Numbered from the stretch's first letter, positions 29,624 through 39,477 are shown. The stretch: 64,000 nt of DNA from QHXW01 sp035297145 (GCA_035297145.1 DATGZN010000041.1:1-64000), one strand, 5' to 3'. Translations and numbers: made by a program. The notes: generated by a model from the letters alone, not told the origin.

Positions 29624-30754
29624 ATGCGTGATCATGGCCGATTTCTAACGCCTCTTTGTTTGGCGCTTTTCTGCGCCTTATCCTCATTCGCCCAAAACAG
29701 CCCCAACAAGCTTCCCAAGCGGCTCGTCGGCGACTACGGTTATTGGAGCCGAACCCAGACCCCTCCCTACAGTGCGGACCAGATTCCCTTCAAGATGCTG
29801 ACTCACATCAATCACGCCGGCGTCAGTTTCAATGCCGACGGAAGCCTCACCGTCCCCGATGGTTTCCTCGAACCTGCGCTCATCAAGAAGGCGCACACGG
29901 CGGGCGTCAAGGTGATTCTGCTGCTGGGCGGCGATTTCACCGGAATGGAGACCACCGCCGGCGGAATGAGCACGCTGGTCGAGAACCTCGAATCTTTCAT
30001 CGCCCAGCACGATTACGATGGTGTGGACATCGACTGGGAGTATCCCAGCAGCACTCTGGATGAGACCACTTTCTTCAACCTGATGAGTGGGCTCCGTGAA
30101 GCTTTCCCTTCTCCCCGCTACTTCCTTTCCGCCGACGTGGCGCCGTGGGGAGGAACCGGATACGATTTCCCCCAGGTCACGCCGCTCGTCGACTACTTCA
30201 ACATCATGACCTACGACTGCGCCGGACCGTGGACCGATGACGGGCAGCTCAACTCAGCCATCTTCCCCGATCCCAACAATCCCGAGCCCTATGAGTGCGA
30301 GCCCGGGGGAAGCGTCAAGGAAGCCATCGACATCTATCTGCAGTCGAATGTCCCGCTGGCCAAGATGAACATCGGCACTCCGTTCTACGGCTATTTCCAC
30401 AAGAACGTAGGCACATTGTTCGGCCCGTGCACGAATTGCGGGAATACCGTTCTGTCTGAAAACTACGGAACTTTCATCAAGCAGCGAATCAACGCCAAGG
30501 GCTGGCGAACCTCGTACGATCCGTATGCCCTCGTGCCCTACATGCTGCGCACCGATGGCAAACCGGGCTACATCACCTACGACGATTCATTCTCAACCTA
30601 CTACCGGGTCTGGTATACGCTGTGGCAGCGTGGCGCGGGTGGTACGTTCATGTGGTCGCTTGATGCGGATTACGACGGCACATCTCAGGATCTGTTGGAC
30701 GCGATGTACAGCGCAACGCTCGCCGGCGCCACTGCCACGCCGCTTATTCCCTGA
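29624..30754 (+). CDS. Glycoside hydrolase family 18 (chitinase-like) protein
   Basis: The start at 29624 follows GAGGAG and gives a signal peptide (FLTPLCLALFCALSSFAQ). The catalytic motif DYDGVDIDWEYP is intact, with the general-acid Glu and the paired Asp residues. It also has KVILLLGGDFTG (the second conserved strand), VDYFNIMTYDCAG and the C-terminal FMWSLDADYDG. This defines a GH18 TIM barrel acting on chitin or similar beta-1,4-GlcNAc polymers outside the cell. No carbohydrate-binding module is present. It may work with the LamG protein just upstream, by proximity only. Confidence 0.9.
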   Translation: MRDHGRFLTPLCLALFCALSSFAQNSPNKLPKRLVGDYGYWSRTQTPPYSADQIPFKMLTHINHAGVSFNADGSLTVPDGFLEPALIKKAHTAGVKVILLLGGDFTGMETTAGGMSTLVENLESFIAQHDYDGVDIDWEYPSSTLDETTFFNLMSGLREAFPSPRYFLSADVAPWGGTGYDFPQVTPLVDYFNIMTYDCAGPWTDDGQLNSAIFPDPNNPEPYECEPGGSVKEAIDIYLQSNVPLAKMNIGTPFYGYFHKNVGTLFGPCTNCGNTVLSENYGTFIKQRINAKGWRTSYDPYALVPYMLRTDGKPGYITYDDSFSTYYRVWYTLWQRGAGGTFMWSLDADYDGTSQDLLDAMYSATLAGATATPLIP

Positions 30755-30983
30755 AGAGCACGCTCGGCTCGCCTGCGATCCGCCAAGCAAACATCAGGAA
30801 TGAGGGCGCCGTTAAATCAATCGCCGGCTCGACGGCTGAGGCGGCGGGACAGCATCTATGCAATTATAGAGCTTTCCTCCATATATGCAAGCCCCGTCCG
30901 CAGCCCAACGGGAATGCGCGGATTGATCTCAACCGGCACCCCTAATGGCTGCCACTTCGGGGCGAATCCATGAAGATGAACAC

Positions 30984-32195
30984 ATGACGATCACGCAGGC
31001 GATCTTCGCAGCATTTACGCAGTGCCGGACGAAGTCACACTTGTCCTCACACTCCGCCGTCGTAGTCGAGAACACGCTGGGCCAAGCGCGGCAGCACTGG
31101 GGCCAGCTTTACCAGCGCAATGGTTCATCCAGGTTGCGTGCACGTGTTCTCGATGGTCAGTTGTACGTGGGCACACCCACCGTAGAGGCCATCCAACAGC
31201 AGAAGTATCGCGTGATCCTCGACTGCACGCTCCAGACATCCGATTTAAGTGCGCACGTCCACGGTTTGGAACTAGTCCGATCACCCAGAGCCAAAGGCCG
31301 GCGCGCCTACGTGCCGATCCGCTTCGTGTCGACAGAAAGGATCTCGACGGCTGACAAACTCCTGCTGACGTTCGATGCACTTGTCTTTTCGCAGACCTGT
31401 GGTATCACGCCGCCGCGCCTCGGTAAACTGATCCACGGCCAGGAATACACGACGACCACCGTGCCGCTAGCGCCGCTCTACGCCAAGGTTCAATCAATCC
31501 TAACGGCCATCTCTGTTCAACGGACCAGCCCCACGCCGCCGCCACTTGTGCTGAACAAACACTGCGCCGAATGCCGATACGCAGCCCAATGTCGAGAAAT
31601 TGCGACAAAGGCGGACGACCTTAGCCTGCTCGCGAAGATAAACGAAAAGGACCGCAAGAAGTACCACGAAAGAGGCGTCTTCACGGTCACCCAGTTGTCG
31701 TACACCTTCCGGCCCCGGCGGCGACCTGTAGAGCGCAGAAAGCACGAGCACGCTTTGCAAGCTCTAGCCATTCGAAAGAATCAGATTCATGTCGTCGGCG
31801 TAGTCACGATGAAGGAGACCGGCATACCGGTCTATTTGGACGTCGAAGGTGATTCCGACCGGGATTTCTACTACTGCATCGGGCTTCGATTTGAAACGGG
31901 CGGAGAGATGGTTCAGCGCTCGTACTGGGCCGATAGCCCCGCGGACGGAGGAACGATGTGGGCCGATTGCCTATGTGCGCTGGGGGCGATCGAGGCCCCG
32001 CGGCTGGTTCACTACGGCAGTTACGAGACTACGTTCCTTCGGCAAAGGAAGAAGCGACATCCCAATCCTGAGCGCACAGCCTTGCTCGACCAACGAAGCC
32101 CGCCGCGGCCCGGCGGAATTCCCCGCCCCTCATGTTTCCTCCACAAAAAAACCGCATCCCGCCCCCTTGTGGGAGCGTCCCCGACCGCCGTATGA
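30984..32195 (+). pseudogene. TM0106-type RecB-like nuclease, C-terminally truncated
   Basis: The product starts MTITQAIFAAFTQCRTKSHL and contains a RecB-like nuclease part with the Cys cluster CAECRYAAQC, an HHH-like segment (DLSLLAKINEKDRKKYHERG), and the start of an RNase H-like domain (YLDVEGDSDRDFYYCIGL). This is the order of the TM0106 family. Normal similarity stops at HYGSYETTFLRQ near base 32050. The remaining 40 codons are Pro/Arg-rich and look like translated intergenic DNA. The rest of the RNase H-like domain is missing. It is probably a truncated, perhaps transferred gene. Confidence 0.6.
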
Positions 32196-32226
32196 TACCA
32201 TTCCGTCCACTTGGAGGAATGTGAAC

Positions 32227-33342
32227 ATGAGGACCTTTCTGGTTATCGTGCTAGTGGCTGGCTGCGCACTCGCTCAACGCCATAAGCCGAACATCAATAC
32301 CGAAACGCCCGAGGGCCAGGCGTTGCAGCAAATCGGCCAGGAATCCGACGACGCCAAAAGGTTGGCTGCGTTCGAAAAGTTCGTGCAGGACTACCCCAAG
32401 AGCGAAAACCTGGCCTGGGTCTACTCGCAGATGGAGCCGCTGTACGTGAAGGCCAACCAGCCCGACAAAGCCATCGAGACCGGCGACAAGCTGATCGCGC
32501 TCGATCCCGGCGATCTCGAAGCCGCCCTCGCTACGCTGAAGGCCTCCGAAGCCAAGAAAGATCCCGATCTGGTGAAGAAATGGTCCAACACCACCGCACA
32601 GCTCGTTGAGAAGGAACTCGCGGCGAAGAAGCCCGAAGACGAGGATGAAGACGATTGGAAAAAGCACCTGGACTACGTCAAACAGGTGGGCACGTATGCG
32701 GATTACGCCATCGACGCCGCGGCATTGCAGGCAACCGATCCGCGCAAGAAACTCGATCTCATCGAAGCTCTTTATGATCGCAATCCGCAGAGCCAGTATG
32801 TGGCACAGCTCATGCCCGCGGCCGCGCAAGCGCTCAATCAGATGAACGACGCCGACCGGTCCATTGCGTTCTCCGAAAAGGTGCTCGCCAAAGATCCGAA
32901 CAACGACGATATGATGTTGATCGCGGTCAATGCCTACAGCACTAAGGGCAAGGAGCCCGATAAAGTCATTTCTTATTCCGCCAAGCTGGCGGACGTGATC
33001 GGCAGCAAGCCGAAGCCCGACGGCGTGAGCGATGCCGATTGGGAGAATCGCAAAAAGTTCATCACCGGCTTGGCGCACTACTTCCCCGGGAAGACGTACT
33101 ACGGGCAGAAAAAGTGGGGACCTGCGGATAAGGAACTACGCGCCGCACTTCCCTATGTGGAGACGAACGCAGCACTGAAGCCTGAGGTTCTGTTTCTGCT
33201 CGCCGATTCCAACTACCGCCTGGAAAATGCCGCCGAGGCGCTGAAGTACTTTCAAGCCTGCGCGGCCATCAAGAGCCGTTTCCAGGCGCAAGCCGCGAAG
33301 AACGTAACCGTTATCAAGAGCCAGTACCGGGCGGTGAAGTAG
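32227..33342 (+). CDS. Secreted TPR protein
   Basis: The start at 32227 follows GGAGG at 32213-32217. The 371-residue protein has a signal peptide (MRTFLVIVLVAGCALAQ) and a series of tetratricopeptide-like helical pairs (AWVYSQMEPLYVKANQPDKA, then DRSIAFSEKVLAKDPNNDDM and ALKYFQACAAIKSRFQ). TPR domains mediate protein-protein contacts; the partner is unknown. It is transcribed alone and converges with the next small secreted gene. Confidence 0.75.
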   Translation: MRTFLVIVLVAGCALAQRHKPNINTETPEGQALQQIGQESDDAKRLAAFEKFVQDYPKSENLAWVYSQMEPLYVKANQPDKAIETGDKLIALDPGDLEAALATLKASEAKKDPDLVKKWSNTTAQLVEKELAAKKPEDEDEDDWKKHLDYVKQVGTYADYAIDAAALQATDPRKKLDLIEALYDRNPQSQYVAQLMPAAAQALNQMNDADRSIAFSEKVLAKDPNNDDMMLIAVNAYSTKGKEPDKVISYSAKLADVIGSKPKPDGVSDADWENRKKFITGLAHYFPGKTYYGQKKWGPADKELRAALPYVETNAALKPEVLFLLADSNYRLENAAEALKYFQACAAIKSRFQAQAAKNVTVIKSQYRAVK

Positions 33343-33354
33343 AGCTTCTCGCTC

Positions 33355-33819
33355 CTATTTCGCCGGCTCGAACAGCTGTTCCTTGGAAGAGAACCGCTTC
33401 TCCAGTTCGGCGGCGATCTGCTTCGCCTGGCGCGTGACTGTTTCTTTGGTTTGACCCGCCGCTTTAAAATCCATTCCCGCCGTGGCGATGATCTTGCCTG
33501 CGGAATCGTGGAGCGGCACAGTCACATCGAACTCATCCTTCTCAAGCTCCACAAAGGGCTGGTTGGTCTTGATGGCCGTGAATTCGTCTTTGTCGCACTT
33601 CTCGCCAACCTCTTTTGCCTCGGTGGCGGCGATGGTTTTACAACCCTCTTGCTTCGACCGCGTTGCAGCTACTTCCAGTCCGGTGATCTCGGGGTGCGCA
33701 GCCAGAACTTCCTCCGCTGCCTTTTGCGCCGCGATCTTGTCCGCGCCCGCGCAAACCATCACCACGGTCGCCGCCAGGATTGTGGATGCCAGAACAAACT
33801 TGATACTCCGATTCGCCAT
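33355..33819 (-). CDS. Small exported protein of unknown function
   Basis: The start at 33819 (MANRSIKF) is preceded by GGGGAGGGGGACT, a strong ribosome binding site. The 154-residue protein has a signal peptide (FVLASTILAATVVMVCAGAD). The mature part has a central segment DEFDVTVPLHDSAGKIIATA, reminiscent of periplasmic sensor-domain strands, plus Lys/Glu-rich helices. I do not recognise a named family. Confidence 0.6.
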   Translation of the reverse strand: MANRSIKFVLASTILAATVVMVCAGADKIAAQKAAEEVLAAHPEITGLEVAATRSKQEGCKTIAATEAKEVGEKCDKDEFTAIKTNQPFVELEKDEFDVTVPLHDSAGKIIATAGMDFKAAGQTKETVTRQAKQIAAELEKRFSSKEQLFEPAK

Positions 33820-33924
33820 AGTCCCCCTCCCCAGTCCCTCTCGGACTGGAAAGCCTTTCGACAAGCCGATTATGCTTGGCCCATCATGAACGCACGATGA
33901 ACCAACCGCTAGCCTGACAGCCAC

Positions 33925-36318
33925 TCAAGCGTGGCGAACCGCTTCCATTGGGTTAATTGTGATCCACGGCCTGGCTGAGAGATAGGCGATAGCGAGCGAA
34001 ACGGCCATCATCGCTCCGCCCACCGGGAGTAACACGGTCCACTCCACCGCGCTAATGCCGTAAAACTCGTCACGAAAAAGAATCGTGCCGCCTATGCCGA
34101 GCAGACTGCCCAGGGCGACCCCCGCGCCGGCAATGATCAGGGTCTGTCGCAGTACCATCCTCAGCAGTTGCCACGGCCGCGCACCTAGCGCAACCCGAAT
34201 GCCAAGTTCCTTCTTGCGCTCGCTAACGGAGTAGGAAACCGCGCCATATAAGCCGATAATCGCGAGCAACAACCCCAGCCCACTGAGTAGCCCGACACAT
34301 CCGGCAGCAACACGTTGCACCAGCAGCGCCAGATCCATCCATCGCTGAAGAGTGACGGGCTGAATCATGATCTTTAGGCCTAGGCCGCGTAGGGCCTGAG
34401 CGAACGGCTTGATCCAGACGCTCGGATCACCCTTGGTCCTGGCGATGACGCTGATCTGGCCTTGGTAATTCTGGCTGAGTGAAAAGTATAGAAACGGCCG
34501 CGGCGCCTCGTCAATGTCCAGGTATTTGCCATCGCCCGCAACTCCGACCACCGTATATCTGCTCACGGGATCGCCGGTGATTACAGTTCTGCCCAGAGGA
34601 TCCTTTCCCGGCCAAAACATAGCGGCCATTTTATGGTTGATTACAACAACGCCAGGACTGCCTTGGCGGTCGGCGGAGGTGAAAGTGCGGCCTGCCAGAA
34701 TTGGGATGCCAAACGTGCCGAAGTAATCGCCATCCACGACCGCATAGGCCGCGGAAACCGTTTGCGCTTCGTTCGGAATCTGCACAGGAGTCTGGTCTCC
34801 GCCCAGCAGCGGCAAATTCCCGGCGAGCGCAACCGATTCGACCCCGGGCAGCGCGGCAACTGTGCGGCGCAGCGTCCCGTAAAACTCCTTTCCGCGCTTC
34901 TCGTCGTAACCCTCTGCCTGCATATACACCGTGTCCGCCACAAGGTTCCGCTCCGAAAAGCCGAGGTCCACGTGACGCAGGTTGTATAGGTTCCGCTGGC
35001 ACAAGCCCATGCCCACCAGCACCAGCGTGCAAACAGCGACCTGAACGATCACCAGCGCATTCCTGCGGACGCTTTTGCGCGTTCCACCGACAACGATCTC
35101 GCCGGTGAGAATTTGCGCCAGGTTTGGGGATGATGCATACAGGGCAGGCGCCAACCCTGTCGCCAGGCCGGCAATCAGAGCGAGAAGTCCGGTGAACGCC
35201 GCAACGTTTCCGTCCAGATGAAGGTTGAGCCCGAACGAGAACGCACCCAGGCCGGGCCAGTCAACGCTCCAATCCGAAAAGCGCGCAATCACCGCCGCGG
35301 CGATCGCAAAACCCAGGACGCCGCTGGCCACCGAGAGCACCGCGCTCTCCTTCAAGAATTCGCGGATGAGGCGGCCTCGCGGAGCGCCTAGCGCCAATTT
35401 GATCGCAGCCTCTTGCCGCCGGCCTACAGCGATGGCGAGCAGGAGATTGGCGACATTAGCGCAAGCGATCAAAAGCACCAGCAGCACGAACGTCATCAGA
35501 ATCGTGCCCATCAATTCCGCGTTTGGGATCAGGTCCGGCGGCAGAAGAGTCGCTCGCCTCACCACCGCCGTGCGGCCTTTATCTTCCTTCGGGTACGCAC
35601 TCGCGAGTTGTCCAGAAAGAGCCGACATCTCCGCTTGCGCCGTGCGCTGGCTGACTCCCGGTTTTAGCCGAGCCATCAAAAATAGCCGCCGCACGTCACG
35701 CTGCGTGAACCAAGCCCGATCCTCATCCAATTGGGAGAGCGGCGTCAAAAGGTCGCCGTTGAGTCCGTAGAAAGATCCCGTGAATTCCTTGGGCGCAACG
35801 CCAATAATTGTGTTCCCGGCAAGCACTTTGTCGGCGATATGGCGATCCGACCCCAGGCGCTTCCAGCAGGAGTACGTCATGACGGCGATGTGTTTGTTGC
35901 TTCGGTCGTCTCCGGGCGAGAACATGCGTCCGAGGAATGGCCGGATTCCCAGCACCGCGAAGTAATTCTCCGAGACGGGCCTCATGATCACCCTGACACT
36001 GCGTCCCTCGAAATCAAGGTCGGCACTTATATTGACCGAATTGGGCGCTGCCGCCACATCCGTGAAGACGTGATTGTTGTCCCGAAAATATGCGTAATCC
36101 GGATAGGAAACCTGATCGATGGCCTTCCCTGGCGTTCGGCCATTAATCGCGACCAGGCGGTCCGGCGCCGGGGCGGCGGGAGGCAGAATCAGGATGGTGT
36201 TCGTTACGCTCAGGCCCACCACACCCAGGGCTAACGCGATGGCGAGCGAAAAAACAGCGATTGAAGCGAGCTTCCACTGCCGCCGAAATGCCCGCATAAA
36301 TGGAAGGACCGGGATCAT
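33925..36318 (-). CDS. ADOP-type ABC transporter permease (FtsX/MacB family)
   Basis: A 797-residue permease with two FtsX units. An N-terminal helix (SIAVFSLAIALALGVVGLSV) is followed by a large MacB-type periplasmic domain (SYPDYAYFRDNNHVFTDVAA). Three helices come next, with GRRQEAAIKLALGAPRGRLI between helices. A second half repeats the plan, with SERKKELGIRVALGARPWQL and a terminal NPMEAVRHA. Duplicated orphan permeases of this type are hugely expanded in Acidobacteria and are usually not next to an ATPase, as here. The substrate is unknown. Confidence 0.88.
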   Translation of the reverse strand: MIPVLPFMRAFRRQWKLASIAVFSLAIALALGVVGLSVTNTILILPPAAPAPDRLVAINGRTPGKAIDQVSYPDYAYFRDNNHVFTDVAAAPNSVNISADLDFEGRSVRVIMRPVSENYFAVLGIRPFLGRMFSPGDDRSNKHIAVMTYSCWKRLGSDRHIADKVLAGNTIIGVAPKEFTGSFYGLNGDLLTPLSQLDEDRAWFTQRDVRRLFLMARLKPGVSQRTAQAEMSALSGQLASAYPKEDKGRTAVVRRATLLPPDLIPNAELMGTILMTFVLLVLLIACANVANLLLAIAVGRRQEAAIKLALGAPRGRLIREFLKESAVLSVASGVLGFAIAAAVIARFSDWSVDWPGLGAFSFGLNLHLDGNVAAFTGLLALIAGLATGLAPALYASSPNLAQILTGEIVVGGTRKSVRRNALVIVQVAVCTLVLVGMGLCQRNLYNLRHVDLGFSERNLVADTVYMQAEGYDEKRGKEFYGTLRRTVAALPGVESVALAGNLPLLGGDQTPVQIPNEAQTVSAAYAVVDGDYFGTFGIPILAGRTFTSADRQGSPGVVVINHKMAAMFWPGKDPLGRTVITGDPVSRYTVVGVAGDGKYLDIDEAPRPFLYFSLSQNYQGQISVIARTKGDPSVWIKPFAQALRGLGLKIMIQPVTLQRWMDLALLVQRVAAGCVGLLSGLGLLLAIIGLYGAVSYSVSERKKELGIRVALGARPWQLLRMVLRQTLIIAGAGVALGSLLGIGGTILFRDEFYGISAVEWTVLLPVGGAMMAVSLAIAYLSARPWITINPMEAVRHA

Positions 36319-36423
36319 GTCGGTTCAGCCTAGCACGCCACCTGCCACGCCTCCGCTGATCTCAACGAAGCGATTGCTGTCGCACCCGTGTGATTTTCCG
36401 TCACGATTGTGACGATCGCGAAT

Positions 36424-36795
36424 CTACGACCCTCGTTTTGCTGTGAATTCCGCCGGCTCGCCGCCCTCGCGCTCGCGCGTGAATTTGATCTCATCTCCGG
36501 AGATTTTGCCCTTGTAGATAAGCTTCACCGAGTTTCCGTTGAATTCCCTTGTCTCGGTAAACGAGATGTTGTCGCCATCGATTTTGCCATCGGCGATCTG
36601 CACATCGCCTTGGCGGCCGCTCACCGTACCCGTAAGAGTGCCACCATCCGCCTTCAAGGTAAAGGTGACCTCCCGCGTCTGCCCGTTGCGGCCCGGCACC
36701 TGACCCACCCATTTGCCACTTACATCCGCCGCAAAGGCAGCCACCGCCGCCAGCAGCAGAAACAGAATCGTAGAGGTGAAACGTGATTTTTTCAT
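36424..36795 (-). CDS. Small exported beta-rich protein
   Basis: A 123-residue protein with a signal peptide (TSTILFLLLAAVAAFAADVS). The mature part has the pattern GKWVGQVPGRNGQ, TFTLKADGGTLTGTVSG, IADGKIDGDNISFT and IKFTRE. This is a lipocalin-like or DUF-type small barrel frequent in Acidobacteria secretomes. Function unknown. Confidence 0.65.
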   Translation of the reverse strand: MKKSRFTSTILFLLLAAVAAFAADVSGKWVGQVPGRNGQTREVTFTLKADGGTLTGTVSGRQGDVQIADGKIDGDNISFTETREFNGNSVKLIYKGKISGDEIKFTREREGGEPAEFTAKRGS

Positions 36796-36873
36796 GGCTG
36801 TAAAGGTACCACAGCGTGAAAAAATGTTACACTCCCCACTGTTCGTTACGTCTTTTCAAGGGAAGGAATCGTG

Positions 36874-37251
36874 ATGAATTGTACCCGGCGCGTGGCCTTA
36901 CTGATCATTCTGGGGATAGCGTCGGTTGGTTTTGCTCAGATTTATCGCCGGGGCCAAGCCGCCCCAGGAGCCGTTGGCGACGAGCCCCTGGCGACCTTCA
37001 CCGGCGCCGTCCAGGACATCGATAAGAAGGTCCTGCGGATCAAGAGCGAGGACGCCAACACCTTGCAGTTCGTTTGTGATCGGAAGACGCAGTACTTTGA
37101 CGGAGACAAGAAGATCAAGATCACCGATATCAAACCCGGGGATCGTGTTTCGGTGGAAAGCAAGCGCTTCCGCAATGGGGAGTTGGAAGCGATCCATGTG
37201 CGTTTAGAGCACCCCAAAACAGAAAACGCCGGGGCGCCAAAAACATCCTGA
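36874..37251 (+). CDS. Small exported DUF5666-like protein
   Basis: The ATG at 36874 follows GGAAGG (36861-36866) at good spacing; a GTG immediately before is an alternative. The product has a signal peptide (VALLIILGIASVGFAQ) and a beta-barrel-like domain (FTGAVQDIDKKVLRIKSEDA, then DIKPGDRVSVESKRFRNGEL) of the DUF5666/OB-like type. Function unknown. Its stop lies between the arms of a terminator hairpin. Confidence 0.65.
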   Translation: MNCTRRVALLIILGIASVGFAQIYRRGQAAPGAVGDEPLATFTGAVQDIDKKVLRIKSEDANTLQFVCDRKTQYFDGDKKIKITDIKPGDRVSVESKRFRNGELEAIHVRLEHPKTENAGAPKTS

Positions 37252-37260
37252 CGCCCCGGC
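37228..37260. terminator. Bidirectional rho-independent terminator
   Basis: Perfect 9-bp arms GCCGGGGCG (37228-37236) and CGCCCCGGC (37252-37260) are flanked by an A-run on the left and ATTTTG on the right. The hairpin lies between the convergent DUF5666-like and M48 protease genes and can serve both strands. Confidence 0.75.
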
Positions 37261-37280
37261 ATTTTGAAAAACTGGCGAGT

Positions 37281-38267
37281 TTAGCTGTCCCGCCGCTTCA
37301 GTGTGGGCCGCTCGTCTTGATCAGCCGGCGCCTTCTTGTCGTCGTCGGTGTCGATTGGACCGCTACCCGGGCTGCGGCGCAACGTCGGGCGGTTGGGGTC
37401 GTCCTTGCGATCCAGGCGGCGGTTGTGCAGCATCGCCAGGCGGTTCTTAACGTCGTTAAACTCCGAAGTGTTCACTACGTATTCCGGCTTGGCCTTCAAG
37501 ATTGTTGCTATATTTTTCTGCGCCGTAGCGATGCGGTCGTCGGTCGGAGGATGCGTCGAAAACACTTTCGACATGGTCCCCGGCTTTCTCTTCTCGAGCG
37601 TTTGGATCTTCTCGAAGAAGTCAACAAACGCCGTCGGATCATAGCCGGTCTTGTACATGTACTGGAGACCTAGCATGTCCGCTTCCGCCTCGAACCCGCG
37701 CGAGAACTTCAAAAAGCCTAGAGGAATGGCCAGGCTCGCGCCCTGCATGGCCGCGTAACCGGTCCAGCCATAAGGGATAACAATTTCGGCGGCAATCATG
37801 GCGATTTGCGCAATCTCGCCACGTGTCGCCTGGCGTGTACCGTGGCGTGCGGCCACATGAGCAATTTCGTGCGCCATGACGCCGGCCAATTCAGCCTCGT
37901 TGTCGGCTTTCAGAATGAGTCCCGAGTTCACGAAGAAGAAACCTCCCGGGAGAGCGAAGGCGTTCACTTCTTCCGAATCCAGAACTTTGATCGTGAAGGG
38001 GACTTTGGCGTCGGAGTTCCGCACCAGGTTCTGGCCTACCCGGTTCACATATTCCGCAATAATCGGGTCGTCAATCAGCTTGGCTTGCCGCTCGACCTCT
38101 TGCGCCAGTTGTTTGCCAATCGCAATCTCCTTCTCGAGTGAGTAGAAGTTTACGCCGCCGCTAACATTGCGATTACCGATCTCGTCCGGATCCTTCTTTT
38201 TGTCTTCCGCAAACGAAACCGGGATCAGGAGCGCTGCCGCCAGAGACCACGCGCAGAGACGCCTCAT
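37281..38267 (-). CDS. M48 family zinc metalloprotease (paralogue 1)
   Basis: The start at 38267 (MRRLCAWSL) follows GGAGG. The 328-residue protein has a signal peptide, the conserved N-terminal segment YSLEKEIAIGKQLAQEVERQ, the zinc motif AGVMAHEIAHVAARHG (HExxH), and the third-ligand region FSRGFEAEADMLGLQYM. It is an M48/BepA-type peptidase of the periplasm, probably acting on misfolded envelope proteins. The C-terminal tail is charged and contains NRPTLRRSPGSGPID and DERPTLKRRDS. It has a tandem paralogue upstream. Confidence 0.88.
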   Translation of the reverse strand: MRRLCAWSLAAALLIPVSFAEDKKKDPDEIGNRNVSGGVNFYSLEKEIAIGKQLAQEVERQAKLIDDPIIAEYVNRVGQNLVRNSDAKVPFTIKVLDSEEVNAFALPGGFFFVNSGLILKADNEAELAGVMAHEIAHVAARHGTRQATRGEIAQIAMIAAEIVIPYGWTGYAAMQGASLAIPLGFLKFSRGFEAEADMLGLQYMYKTGYDPTAFVDFFEKIQTLEKRKPGTMSKVFSTHPPTDDRIATAQKNIATILKAKPEYVVNTSEFNDVKNRLAMLHNRRLDRKDDPNRPTLRRSPGSGPIDTDDDKKAPADQDERPTLKRRDS

Positions 38268-38313
38268 TGGACTTCCTCCCATTTATACATTATAAGCCTG
38301 GACACACCGACCG

Positions 38314-38343
38314 CTTTACCTATCTTTACCTATCTTTACCTAT
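38314..38343. repeat. Three tandem copies of a 10-bp unit
   Basis: CTTTACCTAT is repeated exactly three times (38314-38323, 38324-38333, 38334-38343) in the 125-bp gap between the two M48 genes. The 10-bp period equals about one DNA turn. It could be a regulatory array or simple slippage; no protein is known to bind it. Confidence 0.8.
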
Positions 38344-38392
38344 ATTGATAACGGTGGCAGGGCGAGCCCGGTTTCTCTCGCGAATGAATTAT

Positions 38393-39367
38393 TTACAGAA
38401 GGTCTTCGCGGCGCTGGAGGGTGGGACGGTCGTCGCCATCTTTCCCGGATTCGGCGGCGTCGATCTTGCCGCTGCCGGGCGCTCTTTTAAGCGTAGGCTT
38501 GTTGGGGTCGGATTCGCGCTTCTGCTCCCGGTGCATGGCCACCAGGCGGCCTCGCATTTCGTTGAATTCAGACGTGTTGACGACGTATTCCGGCTTCTCC
38601 GGCAGGATCTCGTTGATGTTCTTCTGCGCCATCCGGATGCGATCCTCGGTCATCGGATGGGTGGCAAAAACCTTAGCCACCGCACTGGGCCGGGTTTTTT
38701 GGAGCGAGTCGATCCGCTCGAACATGTCGATCGTCGCCGTAGGATCGTACCCCGCCTTGTACATGTACTCGAGGCCTAACATGTCGGCTTCGCCTTCGAA
38801 TGCGCGCGAGAAGCTCAGAAAGGTCATCGGGATGCCAAGCCCGGCCCCTTGCCGGATGGCATAGCCCGTCCACCCACCCAGAACCATCAATGGTAACGTC
38901 GCCAGGTTGGCGATTTGCGCGCGGGTTTGCTGGCGGGTCGAGTGCCGGGCGGCGGAATGCCCGATTTCGTGCGCCATGGCGCCGGCCAGTTCCGCTTCGG
39001 TCTCGGCGATCCGGATCAATCCGGAATTCACGAAGATGTAGCCGCCAGGAAGAGTGAAGGCGTTCACCGAGTCGGAATCGATGATTTTAAAGGTGATGGG
39101 AATCTTGGCATCCGAATTCCGCGCCAGGTTCTGGCCCACACGATTGACGTATTCGCTCAGGATGGGATCGTCCACCATACGGGATTGCTTCACCACCTCT
39201 ACGGCCAACTGCTTGCCCATGGCCATCTCTTTCTCGATGGAGTAGAAGTTGACGTCACCCGCGACGTTGCGATCTCCGATCTCGTCGGGATCTTTCTTCT
39301 TGTCGCCGGCGAGCGAGAGGCCTGCAAACAAAGGAATTAACACGAGCGGGATCAGCCGGCGACGCAT
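38393..39367 (-). CDS. M48 family zinc metalloprotease (paralogue 2)
   Basis: A tandem duplicate of the downstream M48 gene, 324 residues. It has a signal peptide (LIPLVLIPLFAGLSLAG), DPDEIGDRNVAGDVNFYSIE, the zinc motif AGAMAHEIGHSAARHS, and FSRAFEGEADMLGLEYM. The tail repeats the motif seen in paralogue 1: NKPTLKRAPGSGKID and DDRPTLQRRE. An ATG at 39367 (MRRRLIPL) starts after AGGAGG. The two genes are likely co-transcribed or independently induced through the short gap. Confidence 0.88.
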   Translation of the reverse strand: MRRRLIPLVLIPLFAGLSLAGDKKKDPDEIGDRNVAGDVNFYSIEKEMAMGKQLAVEVVKQSRMVDDPILSEYVNRVGQNLARNSDAKIPITFKIIDSDSVNAFTLPGGYIFVNSGLIRIAETEAELAGAMAHEIGHSAARHSTRQQTRAQIANLATLPLMVLGGWTGYAIRQGAGLGIPMTFLSFSRAFEGEADMLGLEYMYKAGYDPTATIDMFERIDSLQKTRPSAVAKVFATHPMTEDRIRMAQKNINEILPEKPEYVVNTSEFNEMRGRLVAMHREQKRESDPNKPTLKRAPGSGKIDAAESGKDGDDRPTLQRREDLL

Positions 39368-39477
39368 GAAGCCTCCTGGTTCAGGCTAGCATACGTGCGG
39401 CCGAGACTTTCCGTTACCGAAAAGTTTGCAAGTCTTTCGGCGACGCGGCGATATACTCGGGCTTAATTCCCTTCACT

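Noticed and set aside
30755..30983. AT-rich gap with two TATGCAA words before the nuclease gene
   Set aside because: The words are short and uneven in spacing; I found no gene, RNA or convincing operator.
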